Source: Cellulosimicrobium funkei
GTDB taxonomy: Bacteria; Actinomycetota; Actinomycetes; Actinomycetales; Cellulomonadaceae
Assembly: GCF_004519295.1 (NCBI RefSeq)
Contig: NZ_SOZH01000005.1
Coordinates: forward strand, 400,487-464,486
Direction of reading: 5' to 3'
DNA: 64,000 bases
The notes under the pieces were generated by a model. It searched no databases. It saw only the letters and a list, made by a program, of their open reading frames with translations, and was not told the origin of the DNA. Below are positions 17,274 through 25,359 of this stretch, piece by piece. Each line of letters opens with the position of its first letter. The stretch's first letter is position 1. Position numbers and translations under genes: made by a program.

Positions 17274-18127
17274 CCGTCGCCCCGACCACGCGCGCCCTGC
17301 GCGCCGCTCTGCCCGGGGCCGCCCGCCTCGGCATCGAACGCACGCGCGCCGAGCTGCGCGGGTTCTTCCGCGAGCGCGACGCGGTCGTCTTCATCTTCAC
17401 GTACCCGCTCATCATGCTCGCGATCTTCGCGACGGTGTTCGACGGGCAGGACCAGGGTGACGCGGGCTACTCCGTGCCCTTCGCGCAGTACTTCCTGCCG
17501 GGCATGATCGCGACGGGCGTCATGCTCACGAGCTTCCAGTCGCTCGCGATCTCGATCGCGGTCGAGCGCGACGACGGCACACTCAAGCGCCTGCGTGCGA
17601 CCCCGCTGCCCGCGTCGGCGTACTTCTACGGCAAGGTGGGCCTGGTCCTCGCGACCTCGATCGTGCAGACGGCGCTCCTGCTGCTCCTCGCGGCCGTCGT
17701 GTACGACGTCCCGATGCCCTGGGACATGCCCGACGCCGCGACCCGGCTCACGACGTTCGCGTGGGTGTTCGTGCTCGGGTGCGCCGCGGGCGCCGTGTGC
17801 GGCGTCGCGTTCTCGTCGCTGCCGCGCTCGGGCCGCTCCGCGACGGCGGTCGTCACGCCCGTCGTGCTCGTGCTCCAGTTCATCTCCGGGGTGTTCTTCG
17901 CGTTCTTCGCGCTGCCCGCGTGGATGCAGACCGTCGCCTCGGTGTTCCCGCTCAAGTGGATGGCCCAGGGGATGCGCTCGGTCTTCCTCCCCGAGCAGGC
18001 CGCGGCGCTCGAGCCGTCCGGGTCGTGGCAGCACGGCGCGACCGCTGCTGTACTGGTTGCATGGCTGGTCCTGGGGCTCGTGGTGGGCGCGCGGTCGTTC
18101 CGGTGGCGGCGCCGTGACGACGGCTGA
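17270..18127 (+). CDS. ABC-2 type permease
   Basis: A 285-residue inner-membrane partner of the ATPase, with six hydrophobic helices and the ABC-2 features of this family (GMIATGVMLTSFQSLAISIA, then ERDDGTLKRLRATPLPASAY). With the ATPase it should export a lipid-like or drug-like compound; the substrate is not evident. The GTG at 17270 overlaps the ATPase stop, and its own stop lies inside the next gene's start region. Confidence 0.92.
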   Translation: MTVAPTTRALRAALPGAARLGIERTRAELRGFFRERDAVVFIFTYPLIMLAIFATVFDGQDQGDAGYSVPFAQYFLPGMIATGVMLTSFQSLAISIAVERDDGTLKRLRATPLPASAYFYGKVGLVLATSIVQTALLLLLAAVVYDVPMPWDMPDAATRLTTFAWVFVLGCAAGAVCGVAFSSLPRSGRSATAVVTPVVLVLQFISGVFFAFFALPAWMQTVASVFPLKWMAQGMRSVFLPEQAAALEPSGSWQHGATAAVLVAWLVLGLVVGARSFRWRRRDDG

Positions 18128-19436
18128 CCCGCCGTCGCCCGCGGGCGGGCTCCCCGCGGCCGGGGACCGGGCCGGGGGCGAGGACGGGGCCAGGGACGGT
18201 GCGGCCACGGCCCAGCTCGACGGCACCTGGGCGCGCGACGTGCGCTGGTGGGACGTGGCGTTCTACGTCATCGTCGTGCTCAGCGCGCTCGCGCTGCTCA
18301 CCGCAGGCGTCGCCGGCACGGCCCTGCTCGTGTCGCTCGCCGCGCTCGGGACGATCCTCCTGGCCTACCTCGCGTGGGGGCGGCGCGCGGCCCGCACGCG
18401 CGCCCAGGTGCCGGCGCACCTCTACCTCCTCGTCGCGATCGCGGGCACGCTCGTCGTCGTCGGGCAGGACGCGCTCGGCACGCTGCTGCTGTTCGCCGTC
18501 TTCACGCAGATCTGGATGCTCTCGGAGCACCTCTGGGCGCAGGTCGTGCTGTGCGTCGCGCTCGCGGCCGGCACCGCGCTCGCGCTCGCGTTCGACCCGG
18601 CGACGGGGCGCGTCGAGCCCGACGAGATCGCGAGCGCCGCGCCGCAGATGGGCGTCGCGCTCGCGTTCGCGCTGAGCCTCGGGCTGTGGACGGCGCACAC
18701 GATGCGGCAGTCGGAGCGGCACGCGCGTCTCGTCGACGCGCTGCGCGCGACGCAGGTCGAGCTCGCGCGCTCGCACCACGAGGCGGGCGTGCTCGCGGAG
18801 CGCGAGCGGGTCGCCCAGGAGATCCACGACACGCTCGCCCAGGGGTTCACGAGCGTCGTCATGCTGGCGCAGGCCGCGGGCGCCGACCTGGACCGGGGCG
18901 CCCCGGACGCGGCGCGCGAGCGCCTCGCGCTCGTCGAGTCGACGGCGCGCGACAACCTCGCCGAGGCCCGGGCGCTGGTCGCGGCCTCCGCGCCGGCCCC
19001 GTTGCAGGGCAGCACGCTCGGGGAGGCGTTGCGCCGCCTCGCGACGCGTTTCACCGAGGAGACGGGGACGCATGCGGACCTCGCGGCCGACGACGTCCCG
19101 GGGCTGTCGAGCGCCGAGGAGGTGGTGCTGCTGCGCTCGGCCCAGGAGGCGCTGACGAACGTGCGCCGCCACGCCGGGGCGGGCGCGGTCCGCGTCGTGC
19201 TGCGCCACGACGCGGACGGGACCCTCCTGGAGGTGTGCGACGACGGTCGCGGGCTGCCCGACGACGCCGCCGAGGGCTACGGTCTGCGGGGCATGCGCGA
19301 GCGCGTCGCCGCGGAGGGCGGCAGCCTCGAGGTCGGGCCCGCGCCGGGCGGCGGGACGCGCGTCGCGGTGCGGCTGCCCGCGACGGGCGTGGGCACAGGC
19401 CGGACAGCCCCGACGAGGCGAGGAGCGGTGCGGTGA
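18114..19436 (+). CDS. Sensor histidine kinase, NarL-system type (HisKA_3)
   Basis: A 440-residue membrane kinase. About four to five helices occupy residues 45-200 without a large extracellular domain, so it may sense through the membrane or through the adjacent transporter. The dimerisation helix has ERERVAQEIHDTLAQGF with the phospho-accepting His. The HATPase domain shows QEALTNVRRHA, DDGRGLP and YGLRGMRERV. The GTG at 18114 overlaps the permease by 14 bp, and the stop overlaps the regulator start. Confidence 0.93.
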   Translation: MTTADPPSPAGGLPAAGDRAGGEDGARDGAATAQLDGTWARDVRWWDVAFYVIVVLSALALLTAGVAGTALLVSLAALGTILLAYLAWGRRAARTRAQVPAHLYLLVAIAGTLVVVGQDALGTLLLFAVFTQIWMLSEHLWAQVVLCVALAAGTALALAFDPATGRVEPDEIASAAPQMGVALAFALSLGLWTAHTMRQSERHARLVDALRATQVELARSHHEAGVLAERERVAQEIHDTLAQGFTSVVMLAQAAGADLDRGAPDAARERLALVESTARDNLAEARALVAASAPAPLQGSTLGEALRRLATRFTEETGTHADLAADDVPGLSSAEEVVLLRSAQEALTNVRRHAGAGAVRVVLRHDADGTLLEVCDDGRGLPDDAAEGYGLRGMRERVAAEGGSLEVGPAPGGGTRVAVRLPATGVGTGRTAPTRRGAVR

Positions 19437-20098
19437 CGGGGACGACGGGCCGGGACGGCGCGGTGCGGGTGCTCGTGGTCGACGACCACCCGGTCGTGCG
19501 CTCGGGCATCGTGGGGATGCTGGCCGCCGAGCCGGACCTCGCGGTGGTCGGGGAGGCGGGCGACGGCGCGCAGGCGGTGGAGCTCGCGCGCGAGCTGGCG
19601 CCCGACGTCGTGCTCATGGACCTGCGGATGCCCGTGCTCGACGGCGTGGGCGCGACCGCGGCGATCCTCGGCGCACCGGGCCGCGGGCGCGGGGCGGCGG
19701 GGCCGCGCGTCGTCGTGCTCACGACGTACGAGACGGACGCCGACATCCTGCGGGCCGTCGAGGCGGGCGCCACCGGCTACCTGCTCAAGGACACGCCGCG
19801 CGAGGAGCTCGTCGCGGGCGTGCGCGCCGCGGCGCGGGGGCAGACGGTGCTGGCGCCGAGCGTCGCGACGCGGCTCGTGACGTCGGTGCGCGGGACGGAG
19901 CGGCTCACGGACCGGGAGGTCGAGGTGCTGCGGCTCGTGGCCCGCGGGCTGTCGAACGCGGCCGTCGGACGCGAGCTGTTCATCGCCGAGGCGACCGTGA
20001 AGACGCACCTGCTGCGGGCCTTCGCCAAGCTCGGCGTGGACGACCGCACCGCCGCCGTGACGGTCGCGATGCAGCGCGGGTTCCTCCCCGGGGCGTGA
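19433..20098 (+). CDS. Response regulator, NarL/LuxR family
   Basis: A 221-residue regulator with an N-terminal receiver (VDDHPVVRSG, phospho-acceptor Asp in VVLMDLRMP, Lys in YLLKDTP). It ends in a LuxR-type helix-turn-helix (LTDREVEVLRLVARGLSNAA, then FIAEATVKTHL). The GTG at 19433 has GAGGAG upstream and overlaps the kinase stop. Its likely role is to control the overlapping ABC exporter genes; the palindrome at 16187-16204 is a possible site. Confidence 0.94.
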   Translation: MTGTTGRDGAVRVLVVDDHPVVRSGIVGMLAAEPDLAVVGEAGDGAQAVELARELAPDVVLMDLRMPVLDGVGATAAILGAPGRGRGAAGPRVVVLTTYETDADILRAVEAGATGYLLKDTPREELVAGVRAAARGQTVLAPSVATRLVTSVRGTERLTDREVEVLRLVARGLSNAAVGRELFIAEATVKTHLLRAFAKLGVDDRTAAVTVAMQRGFLPGA

Positions 20099-20200
20099 CG
20101 CGCGCGGGCGCCGTCGGCACCCCCGACCTGCGGCGGGACCTGCGCCGTGGTCGGCCCGCGTCCGACGGCGGGCGCCGGGCGCCCGTGACAGACTCCCGCT

Positions 20201-21220
20201 GTGCGAGACCTGGCGACGCTCCCGAAGGCCCACCTGCACCTGCACTTCACGGGGTCCATGCGGCCCGACACGTTGCGCGACCTCGCCACGCAGTACGGCG
20301 TGCGGCTCCCCCACGCGCTCGTCGACGGCGACCCGCTGCGCCTGCCGCCCACCGAGCGCGGCTGGTTCCGGTTCCAGCGCCTGTACGACGCGGCGCGCGC
20401 GTGCGTGCGGTCCGAGGCCGACATGCGGCGCATCGTGCTCGAGGCGGCGCAGGACGACGCCGCGGAGGGGTCGGGGCGGCTCGAGATCCAGGTGGACCCG
20501 ACGTCGTACGCGCCGTTCGTCGGGGGCATCACCCCGGCCGTGGAGATCGTGCTCGACGCCGCCCGGTCCGCGAGCGCCGCGACGGGGACGGAGGTCGCGG
20601 TGGTCGTCGCGGCGTCGCGCACGCGGCACCCGCTCGACGCGCGGACCCTCGCGCGGCTCGCGGCGCAGTACGCGGGCGAGGGCGCGGGCGAGGTCGTGGG
20701 GTTCGGCCTGAGCAACGACGAGCGGCGCGGCGACACGGCCGAGTTCGCGCGCGCGTTCGCGATCGCGCGACGGGCGGGGCTCGCGTCGGTGCCCCACGGC
20801 GGCGAGCTCCTGGGCCCCGGCCACGTGCACGAGGTCGTGCGCGAGCTGGTCCCGGACCGCCTGGGCCACGGGGTGCGGTCGGCGGAGGACCGGCGCGTCC
20901 TCGACGACGTGGTGGACCGCGGGATCGCGCTCGAGGTGTGCCCGGCGTCGAACGTCTCGCTCGGCGTCTACGAGGAGGCGGGGCAGGTCCCGCTCGGCGC
21001 GCTCGTCGACGCGGGCGCGCAGGTCGCGCTCGGCGCGGACGACCCGCTGCTGTTCGGGTCCCGGCTCGTCGGGCAGTACGAGACGGCGCGGCGCGAGCAC
21101 GGGTTCTCCGACACGGAGCTCGCCGACCTCGCGCGGTCGTCGATCCGGGCGAGCCGCGCGTCGTCGGGCACCAAGCGACGGCTGCTCGCGGGCGTGGACG
21201 ACTGGCTCGCGGCGGGCTGA
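20201..21220 (+). CDS. add: Adenosine deaminase family protein
   Basis: A 339-residue metal-dependent amidohydrolase-fold deaminase. It has the N-terminal metal-binding HxH in KAHLHLHFTGSMRP, the catalytic PHGGE, the LGHG motif and the terminal ADDPLLF with the metal-binding Asp. Family members remove the amino group from adenosine, feeding purine salvage. The first motif reads HFTGSMRP rather than the commoner HLEGSLRP, so the exact substrate could be another aminopurine nucleoside. It starts at a GTG and has its own 102-bp upstream gap. Confidence 0.88.
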   Translation: MRDLATLPKAHLHLHFTGSMRPDTLRDLATQYGVRLPHALVDGDPLRLPPTERGWFRFQRLYDAARACVRSEADMRRIVLEAAQDDAAEGSGRLEIQVDPTSYAPFVGGITPAVEIVLDAARSASAATGTEVAVVVAASRTRHPLDARTLARLAAQYAGEGAGEVVGFGLSNDERRGDTAEFARAFAIARRAGLASVPHGGELLGPGHVHEVVRELVPDRLGHGVRSAEDRRVLDDVVDRGIALEVCPASNVSLGVYEEAGQVPLGALVDAGAQVALGADDPLLFGSRLVGQYETARREHGFSDTELADLARSSIRASRASSGTKRRLLAGVDDWLAAG

Positions 21221-21269
21221 CGCCCGCGTGCGCGCTGGCCGCCGGAGATCGGCGGGCTGACGAGAGCGG

Positions 21270-22040
21270 TCACGCGCGCGTCGCGACGACGAAGACGCGA
21301 CGGAACGGCAGGAGCGTGCCTGCGCCGCGCTCCGGGTACGCGTCCCGCAGCGCGGCGGCGTACTGCGCGACGAACGCGTCGCGCAGGTCGTCGGGGAGGG
21401 CCTGGAGCACGGGGCGGGCGCCCGTCGCGGAGACCCAGCGCAGCACGGGGTCCGGGCCGTGGAGCACGTGGACGTACGTCGTCTCCCAGGCGTCGACGGT
21501 CCAGCCGAGGGTGGTGAGCGCGTCGAGGTACACCTCGGGGTCGTGCGCCGCGGGGCGCTCGACGCCCGCGGCGTGCGCCGCGTACGGGGGTCGGGCAGCG
21601 AGCTCGCGCAGGAGCCGGTGGCTCGGCGCGTCGTGGTTGCCGGGGACGGAGAGCGCGAGCGCGCCGTCCGGGGCGACGTGGTCGGCGAGCCGGGGAAGCA
21701 GGTCGAGGTGGCCCGGCACCCACTGGAGCGTCGCGTTGCTCACCACGACGTCGGCGGGCGCGGGCGGCGCCCACGAGCGCACGTCCGCGAGCTCGTACCG
21801 CACCCAGGGCGCGGACGCGTCGCGCCGGGCGGCGGCCACCATGGCCGGCGACGCGTCGATCCCGGTGATCGCGGCGTCGGGCCAGCGTGCGTGCAGGAGC
21901 GGGCTCAGGTGGCCGGGGCCGGAGCCGAGGTCGACGACCGTGCGCGCGTCGACGGGGACGCGCGCCACGAGGTCGGCCATCGGGCGCGTGCGCTCGTCGG
22001 CGTGGCGGAGGTAGAGGGCAGGGTCCCAGTCGCGGGGCAT
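21270..22040 (-). CDS. tam: Trans-aconitate 2-methyltransferase-like protein
   Basis: A 256-residue SAM-dependent methyltransferase. Motif I is VVDLGSGPGHLSPLL, followed by ITGIDASPAMVAAAR and DVVVSNATLQWVPGHLDLL, all typical of Tam. The N-terminus DWDPALYLRHADERTRP is also characteristic. Tam methylates trans-aconitate, a by-product that inhibits aconitase. The ATG at 22040 is preferred over one seven codons earlier because GGAG lies close to it. It is transcribed away from an AT-rich operator-like region (22061-22094). Confidence 0.88.
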   Translation of the reverse strand: MPRDWDPALYLRHADERTRPMADLVARVPVDARTVVDLGSGPGHLSPLLHARWPDAAITGIDASPAMVAAARRDASAPWVRYELADVRSWAPPAPADVVVSNATLQWVPGHLDLLPRLADHVAPDGALALSVPGNHDAPSHRLLRELAARPPYAAHAAGVERPAAHDPEVYLDALTTLGWTVDAWETTYVHVLHGPDPVLRWVSATGARPVLQALPDDLRDAFVAQYAAALRDAYPERGAGTLLPFRRVFVVATRA

Positions 22041-22060
22041 GACGGCTCCGTCCGGTCGCA

Positions 22061-22094
22061 ATATCTAGACGTCAACAATCTTGATATCGAGATA
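22061..22094. promoter_or_regulatory. AT-rich double operator between tam and the HK operon
   Basis: Two related sites stand side by side: ATATCTAGACGTCAA, and the near-palindrome ATCTTGATATCGAGAT with one mismatched pair. They resemble MarR-type sites (TCTTGA...TCAAGA). The patch is far lower in GC than its surroundings. It lies 21 bp upstream of the tam start. Confidence 0.5.
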
Positions 22095-22123
22095 CATGCG
22101 TCGTGCCGGCTCGTCGCGCAAAC

Positions 22124-22156
22124 TCTCATGTGCGTCTCATCCGGCTCTCCGATACT
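22124..22156 (+). promoter_or_regulatory. Promoter with OmpR-type direct repeat for the HK-RR operon
   Basis: TCTCAT occurs at 22124-22129 and again at 22135-22140, exactly 11 bp apart. A -10-like GATACT lies at 22151-22156, seven bases before the ATG at 22163. The repeat overlaps the -35 position, as for activation by an OmpR/PhoB regulator such as the one encoded in this operon. The transcript would be leaderless. Confidence 0.55.
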
Positions 22157-22162
22157 GGGTCC

Positions 22163-22489
22163 ATGACTCGCCGGACCGTCGCGTGGCTCGTGGGGGCGCT
22201 CGTGCTCGTCCTCGCCGGCGCCGCCGCGGCGGGCGCGCTCGCCGCGCGGCCGCAGGACCGTGACGTCGGCGTGGCCGTCGTCGTGACGCCCGCTCCCCCG
22301 GCCGCGACCCCGACGACGCCGGCCCCGACGCCCAGCCCGACCGACCGCGACAGTGACGACGACGACACGGACGACGACCGCGTCACGCCCGCCCCGCCGT
22401 CGAGCGACGACCAGGACGACGACTCGGACGCCGACACGACCGACGACCAGGACGACGACCGCGACGGCCCGGACCGGGGCGACGGGTGA
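22163..22489 (+). CDS. Small membrane protein with acidic extracytoplasmic tail
   Basis: A 108-residue protein with one N-terminal membrane helix (TVAWLVGALVLVLAGAAAAG) and a tail rich in Pro/Thr and then Asp (DDDDTDDD, DDQDDDSDAD). No family is recognised. The tail is predicted outside the cell and could bind divalent cations (inference). The ATG at 22163 has no ribosome site, but a promoter -10 lies just upstream, fitting a leaderless mRNA. Its stop overlaps the kinase GTG, so it is probably an accessory to that sensor. Confidence 0.72.
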   Translation: MTRRTVAWLVGALVLVLAGAAAAGALAARPQDRDVGVAVVVTPAPPAATPTTPAPTPSPTDRDSDDDDTDDDRVTPAPPSSDDQDDDSDADTTDDQDDDRDGPDRGDG

Positions 22490-24159
22490 GGCGCCGGGCG
22501 CGTGGCGCGAGGCTCACGGTCCGCACCCGGATGCTCGCGGCGTTCCTCGGCCTGTCCGCGCTCGCGCTGCTCCTCGCGGGCGGCGCGGCGTGGTTCCTGC
22601 AGCGCGGCCAGCTCGACGCGCGCATCGACGAGAGCCTCGTGCGGAGCGCGAACGAGCTCCGGCGGATCGCGGGCTCCGGCGTCAACCCCGTGACGGGCGA
22701 GCCGTTCCGGTCCGCCGAGGACGTCGTCGTCGCGTCGATCCAGCTCACGGTGCCCGCGCAGAACGAGGGCGTGCTCGGGCTGCGCGAGGGCCGCACGCCG
22801 CTCGTGTCGCAGCAGGACGTGCGCCTGCGCCTCGAGGAGGACGCCGAGCTCGTCGCCGCGCTGTCGCCGCTCGTGGCGGGCGACCACGTGGTGCTGCGCT
22901 CGGTCGGGACGGCGACCGCCGACTACCGCGCGCTCGTCGCCCCCGTGCGGGCGACCGGGGCGGACGGCGCCGGGCCGCCCGCGGCACTCGTCCTCGCCTA
23001 CGACCGCTCGGCGGAGCACGCCGAGTTCGCCCAGGTCTTCCGCACGTACGCCGTCGTCGCGCTCGGCGCGCTCGTGCTCATCGGCGTCGTCGGCTGGGTC
23101 GTGGCCGGCCGGCTCCTGCTCCCGATCCGCACGCTCTCGCGCACCGCGCAGCGCATCGGCGAGACCGACCTCTCCGCGCGGATCCCGGTCACGGGCAACG
23201 ACGACCTCTCCGACCTGTCCCGCACCGTGAACGGCATGCTCGACCGGCTCGAGGGCGCGTTCGACTCGCAGCGCCGGCTCATCGACGACGTCGGGCACGA
23301 GCTGCGCACGCCCCTCACCGTGGTGCGAGGCCACCTCGAGCTCATGGACCCCCACGACGCGACCGACGCGACCGAGACGCGCGACCTCGCGCTCGACGAG
23401 CTCGACCGCATGAACCGCCTCGTGGACGACCTCGTGACGCTCGCGACCGCCGGGCGCCCGGACTTCGTGCGCCCGCTCGACACGGACCTCGGGCGCCTGC
23501 TCGACGACGTCCACGACAAGGTCCGCACGCTCGGCGACCGGCGGTGGCTCGTCGACGCGCGCGCGGACGTCGCGGTGCGGGCCGACGCGCAGCGCCTCAC
23601 GCAGGCGCTCCTCCAGCTCGCGGCCAACGCGGTGAAGTTCTCGGCGCCCGGGTCGGCCGTCGCGCTCGGCTCGGCCGTGTCCGACGACGGCGCGCGCGTG
23701 CGCGTCTGGGTCCGCGACGAGGGCGCCGGGATCGCCCCCGAGCAGCAGGAGCGGGTCTTCGAGCGGTTCGCGCAGGCCACCACGCCCGGCGCGGCGCACC
23801 CCGAGGGCGCCGGGCTGGGGCTCGCGATCGTCGCCGCGATCGCCGACGGCCACGGCGGCCGCGTCCACGTCGCCTCGACGCCCGGCGTCGGGTCGACGTT
23901 CACGCTCGACCTGCCGCTCGTGCCGGTCCCGGGGGCGGCCCCCGCGACGGCCGACGCCGCGACCCCGTACGGGGCGACCGCGCCGACCGCACCCACGGCG
24001 CCGTCCGCCGCGACCCCCGAGCTGCCGCCGGACACGCCGGACGCGCGGCCGAACGACCCCGGGTCGGGCTCCGAGACCCGCACCCGGACCGGCACCGACA
24101 ACGGCACCCAGAGCAGCACCGAGAACGACACCGACCCCGACGGAAGGACCACCCGGTGA
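22486..24159 (+). CDS. Sensor histidine kinase, OmpR-system type
   Basis: A 557-residue kinase with membrane helices near residues 14-37 and 187-210 flanking an extracytoplasmic sensor domain of about 150 residues. A HAMP domain (LLPIRTLSRTAQRIGETDLS) follows. The HisKA motif is DDVGHELRTPLTVVRGH, and the ATPase boxes are NAVKFS, DEGAGI and GAGLGLAIV. After the catalytic domain comes an ~80-residue Ala/Pro/Thr/Asp low-complexity tail, not usual in the family. The GTG overlaps the small acidic protein's stop; the kinase stop overlaps the regulator start. Confidence 0.94.
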   Translation: MRRRARGARLTVRTRMLAAFLGLSALALLLAGGAAWFLQRGQLDARIDESLVRSANELRRIAGSGVNPVTGEPFRSAEDVVVASIQLTVPAQNEGVLGLREGRTPLVSQQDVRLRLEEDAELVAALSPLVAGDHVVLRSVGTATADYRALVAPVRATGADGAGPPAALVLAYDRSAEHAEFAQVFRTYAVVALGALVLIGVVGWVVAGRLLLPIRTLSRTAQRIGETDLSARIPVTGNDDLSDLSRTVNGMLDRLEGAFDSQRRLIDDVGHELRTPLTVVRGHLELMDPHDATDATETRDLALDELDRMNRLVDDLVTLATAGRPDFVRPLDTDLGRLLDDVHDKVRTLGDRRWLVDARADVAVRADAQRLTQALLQLAANAVKFSAPGSAVALGSAVSDDGARVRVWVRDEGAGIAPEQQERVFERFAQATTPGAAHPEGAGLGLAIVAAIADGHGGRVHVASTPGVGSTFTLDLPLVPVPGAAPATADAATPYGATAPTAPTAPSAATPELPPDTPDARPNDPGSGSETRTRTGTDNGTQSSTENDTDPDGRTTR

Positions 24160-24830
24160 GCCAGATCCTCGTCGCCGAGGACGAGACCCGCATCGCGTCG
24201 TTCGTGGCCAAGGGGCTGCGCGCCGCGGGCTACGCGAGCACCACGGTCGCGACGGGCCGCGAGGCGTTCGACCTCGCGAGCACCGGCGACTTCGCGCTCC
24301 TCGTGCTCGACCTCGGCCTGCCGGACCAGGACGGCTTCACCGTGCTGCGCCGGCTGCGGGAGACCGGGAACGCGATCCCCGTCATCATCCTCACGGCGCG
24401 CACGTCGGTCACGGACACCGTCGCCGGGCTCGAGGGCGGCGCCGACGACTACATGGCCAAGCCGTTCCGCTTCGAGGAGCTGCTCGCGCGCATCCGGCTC
24501 CGGCTGCGCAGCGAGCCCGCGGGCGAGGTCACGGTGCTCACGCACGGTGCGCTGAGCCTGGACCTGCGCACTCGGCGGGCCCGGACGTCCGACCGCGAGG
24601 TCGACCTCTCCGCGCGCGAGTTCGCGCTCGCCGAGGCGTTCCTGCGCAACCCCGGCCAGGTCCTCAGCCGCGAGCAGCTCCTCTCGCGCGTGTGGGGTTA
24701 CGACTTCGACCCCGGCTCCAACGTCGTCGACGTGTACGTGCGGTACCTGCGCAACAAGCTCGGCGCGGAGCACTTCGTCACCGTGCGCGGGATGGGCTAC
24801 CGCCTCGCGGACGCGCCGCGGCGCTCCTGA
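24156..24830 (+). CDS. Response regulator, OmpR/PhoB family
   Basis: A 224-residue regulator. The receiver has AEDETRIASF, the phospho-acceptor Asp in LLVLDLGLPDQDG and Lys in YMAKPF. The C-terminal winged helix has LSAREFALAEAFLRNPGQVL and the NVVDVYVRYLRNKLG recognition region. The GTG at 24156 overlaps the kinase stop. Direct repeats of the type this family binds are found upstream of the operon and nearby. Confidence 0.95.
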   Translation: MSQILVAEDETRIASFVAKGLRAAGYASTTVATGREAFDLASTGDFALLVLDLGLPDQDGFTVLRRLRETGNAIPVIILTARTSVTDTVAGLEGGADDYMAKPFRFEELLARIRLRLRSEPAGEVTVLTHGALSLDLRTRRARTSDREVDLSAREFALAEAFLRNPGQVLSREQLLSRVWGYDFDPGSNVVDVYVRYLRNKLGAEHFVTVRGMGYRLADAPRRS

Positions 24831-24837
24831 ACCGACG

Positions 24838-24872
24838 ACGACGCCCGCCCCGGGGGCCGGGGCGGGCGTCGT
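24838..24872. terminator. Bidirectional terminator, 14-bp stem
   Basis: A perfect 14-bp stem (24838-24851 with 24859-24872) with a 7-nt loop starts 7 bp after the response-regulator stop. It faces the convergent small secreted protein gene. Confidence 0.85.
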
Positions 24873-24902
24873 GGGGGCGCGGGCGGCGAGGCCCGGGCCG
24901 GG

Positions 24903-25295
24903 TCAGGTCGCGGACTGCGGCGACGGCGGCGTCACCGGGCTGGCCGGCGTGCTCGCCGTCTGCGCGGTGCCCGCGGTGTCGGCCGTCGGGGCGGTGTTGG
25001 CGGTGTTCGCCGTCTGGCTCGTCACGGCGGAGGCCGCCGTCGTGGGCGACGCGGACGTGTTCGCGGAGCCCGCGGTGACCGTCGTGATCGACGTCCCGTT
25101 CTGGACGTCCGTCGGGCTCGGGGTGGCCGACGCGGTCGCCGCGGCCGTCGCGGCGTCGGACGTCGTCACCTCGACCGACGGGGAGACGACCGCCTCGTCG
25201 GGGGCGTCGAGCGCGCCCTGGGCGGCGGCCATCGTGGCCCCGAGACCGACCGCGCCGAGCGCCCCGGTGACGATCCATGCGCTGCGTGCCTTCAT
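24903..25295 (-). CDS. Small secreted Ala/Thr/Ser-rich protein
   Basis: A 130-residue protein with a signal peptide (MKARSAWIVTGALGAVGLGA, cleavage near TMAAAQG). The mature part is made almost entirely of Ala, Thr, Ser and Pro. No folded domain is recognised; it may be a cell-wall or surface-associated polypeptide. The ATG at 25295 has a strong AAGGAGAA ribosome site. TCTCAT/TCTCAC elements lie 71-98 bp upstream, so it may belong to the regulon of the neighbouring two-component system. Confidence 0.75.
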   Translation of the reverse strand: MKARSAWIVTGALGAVGLGATMAAAQGALDAPDEAVVSPSVEVTTSDAATAAATASATPSPTDVQNGTSITTVTAGSANTSASPTTAASAVTSQTANTANTAPTADTAGTAQTASTPASPVTPPSPQSAT

Positions 25296-25359
25296 GGTGC
25301 TTCTCCTTCGTCCGATGGTGCGCACGACCCCTCGGCCGTGCAGGTCTCGAGCCTCCCGC

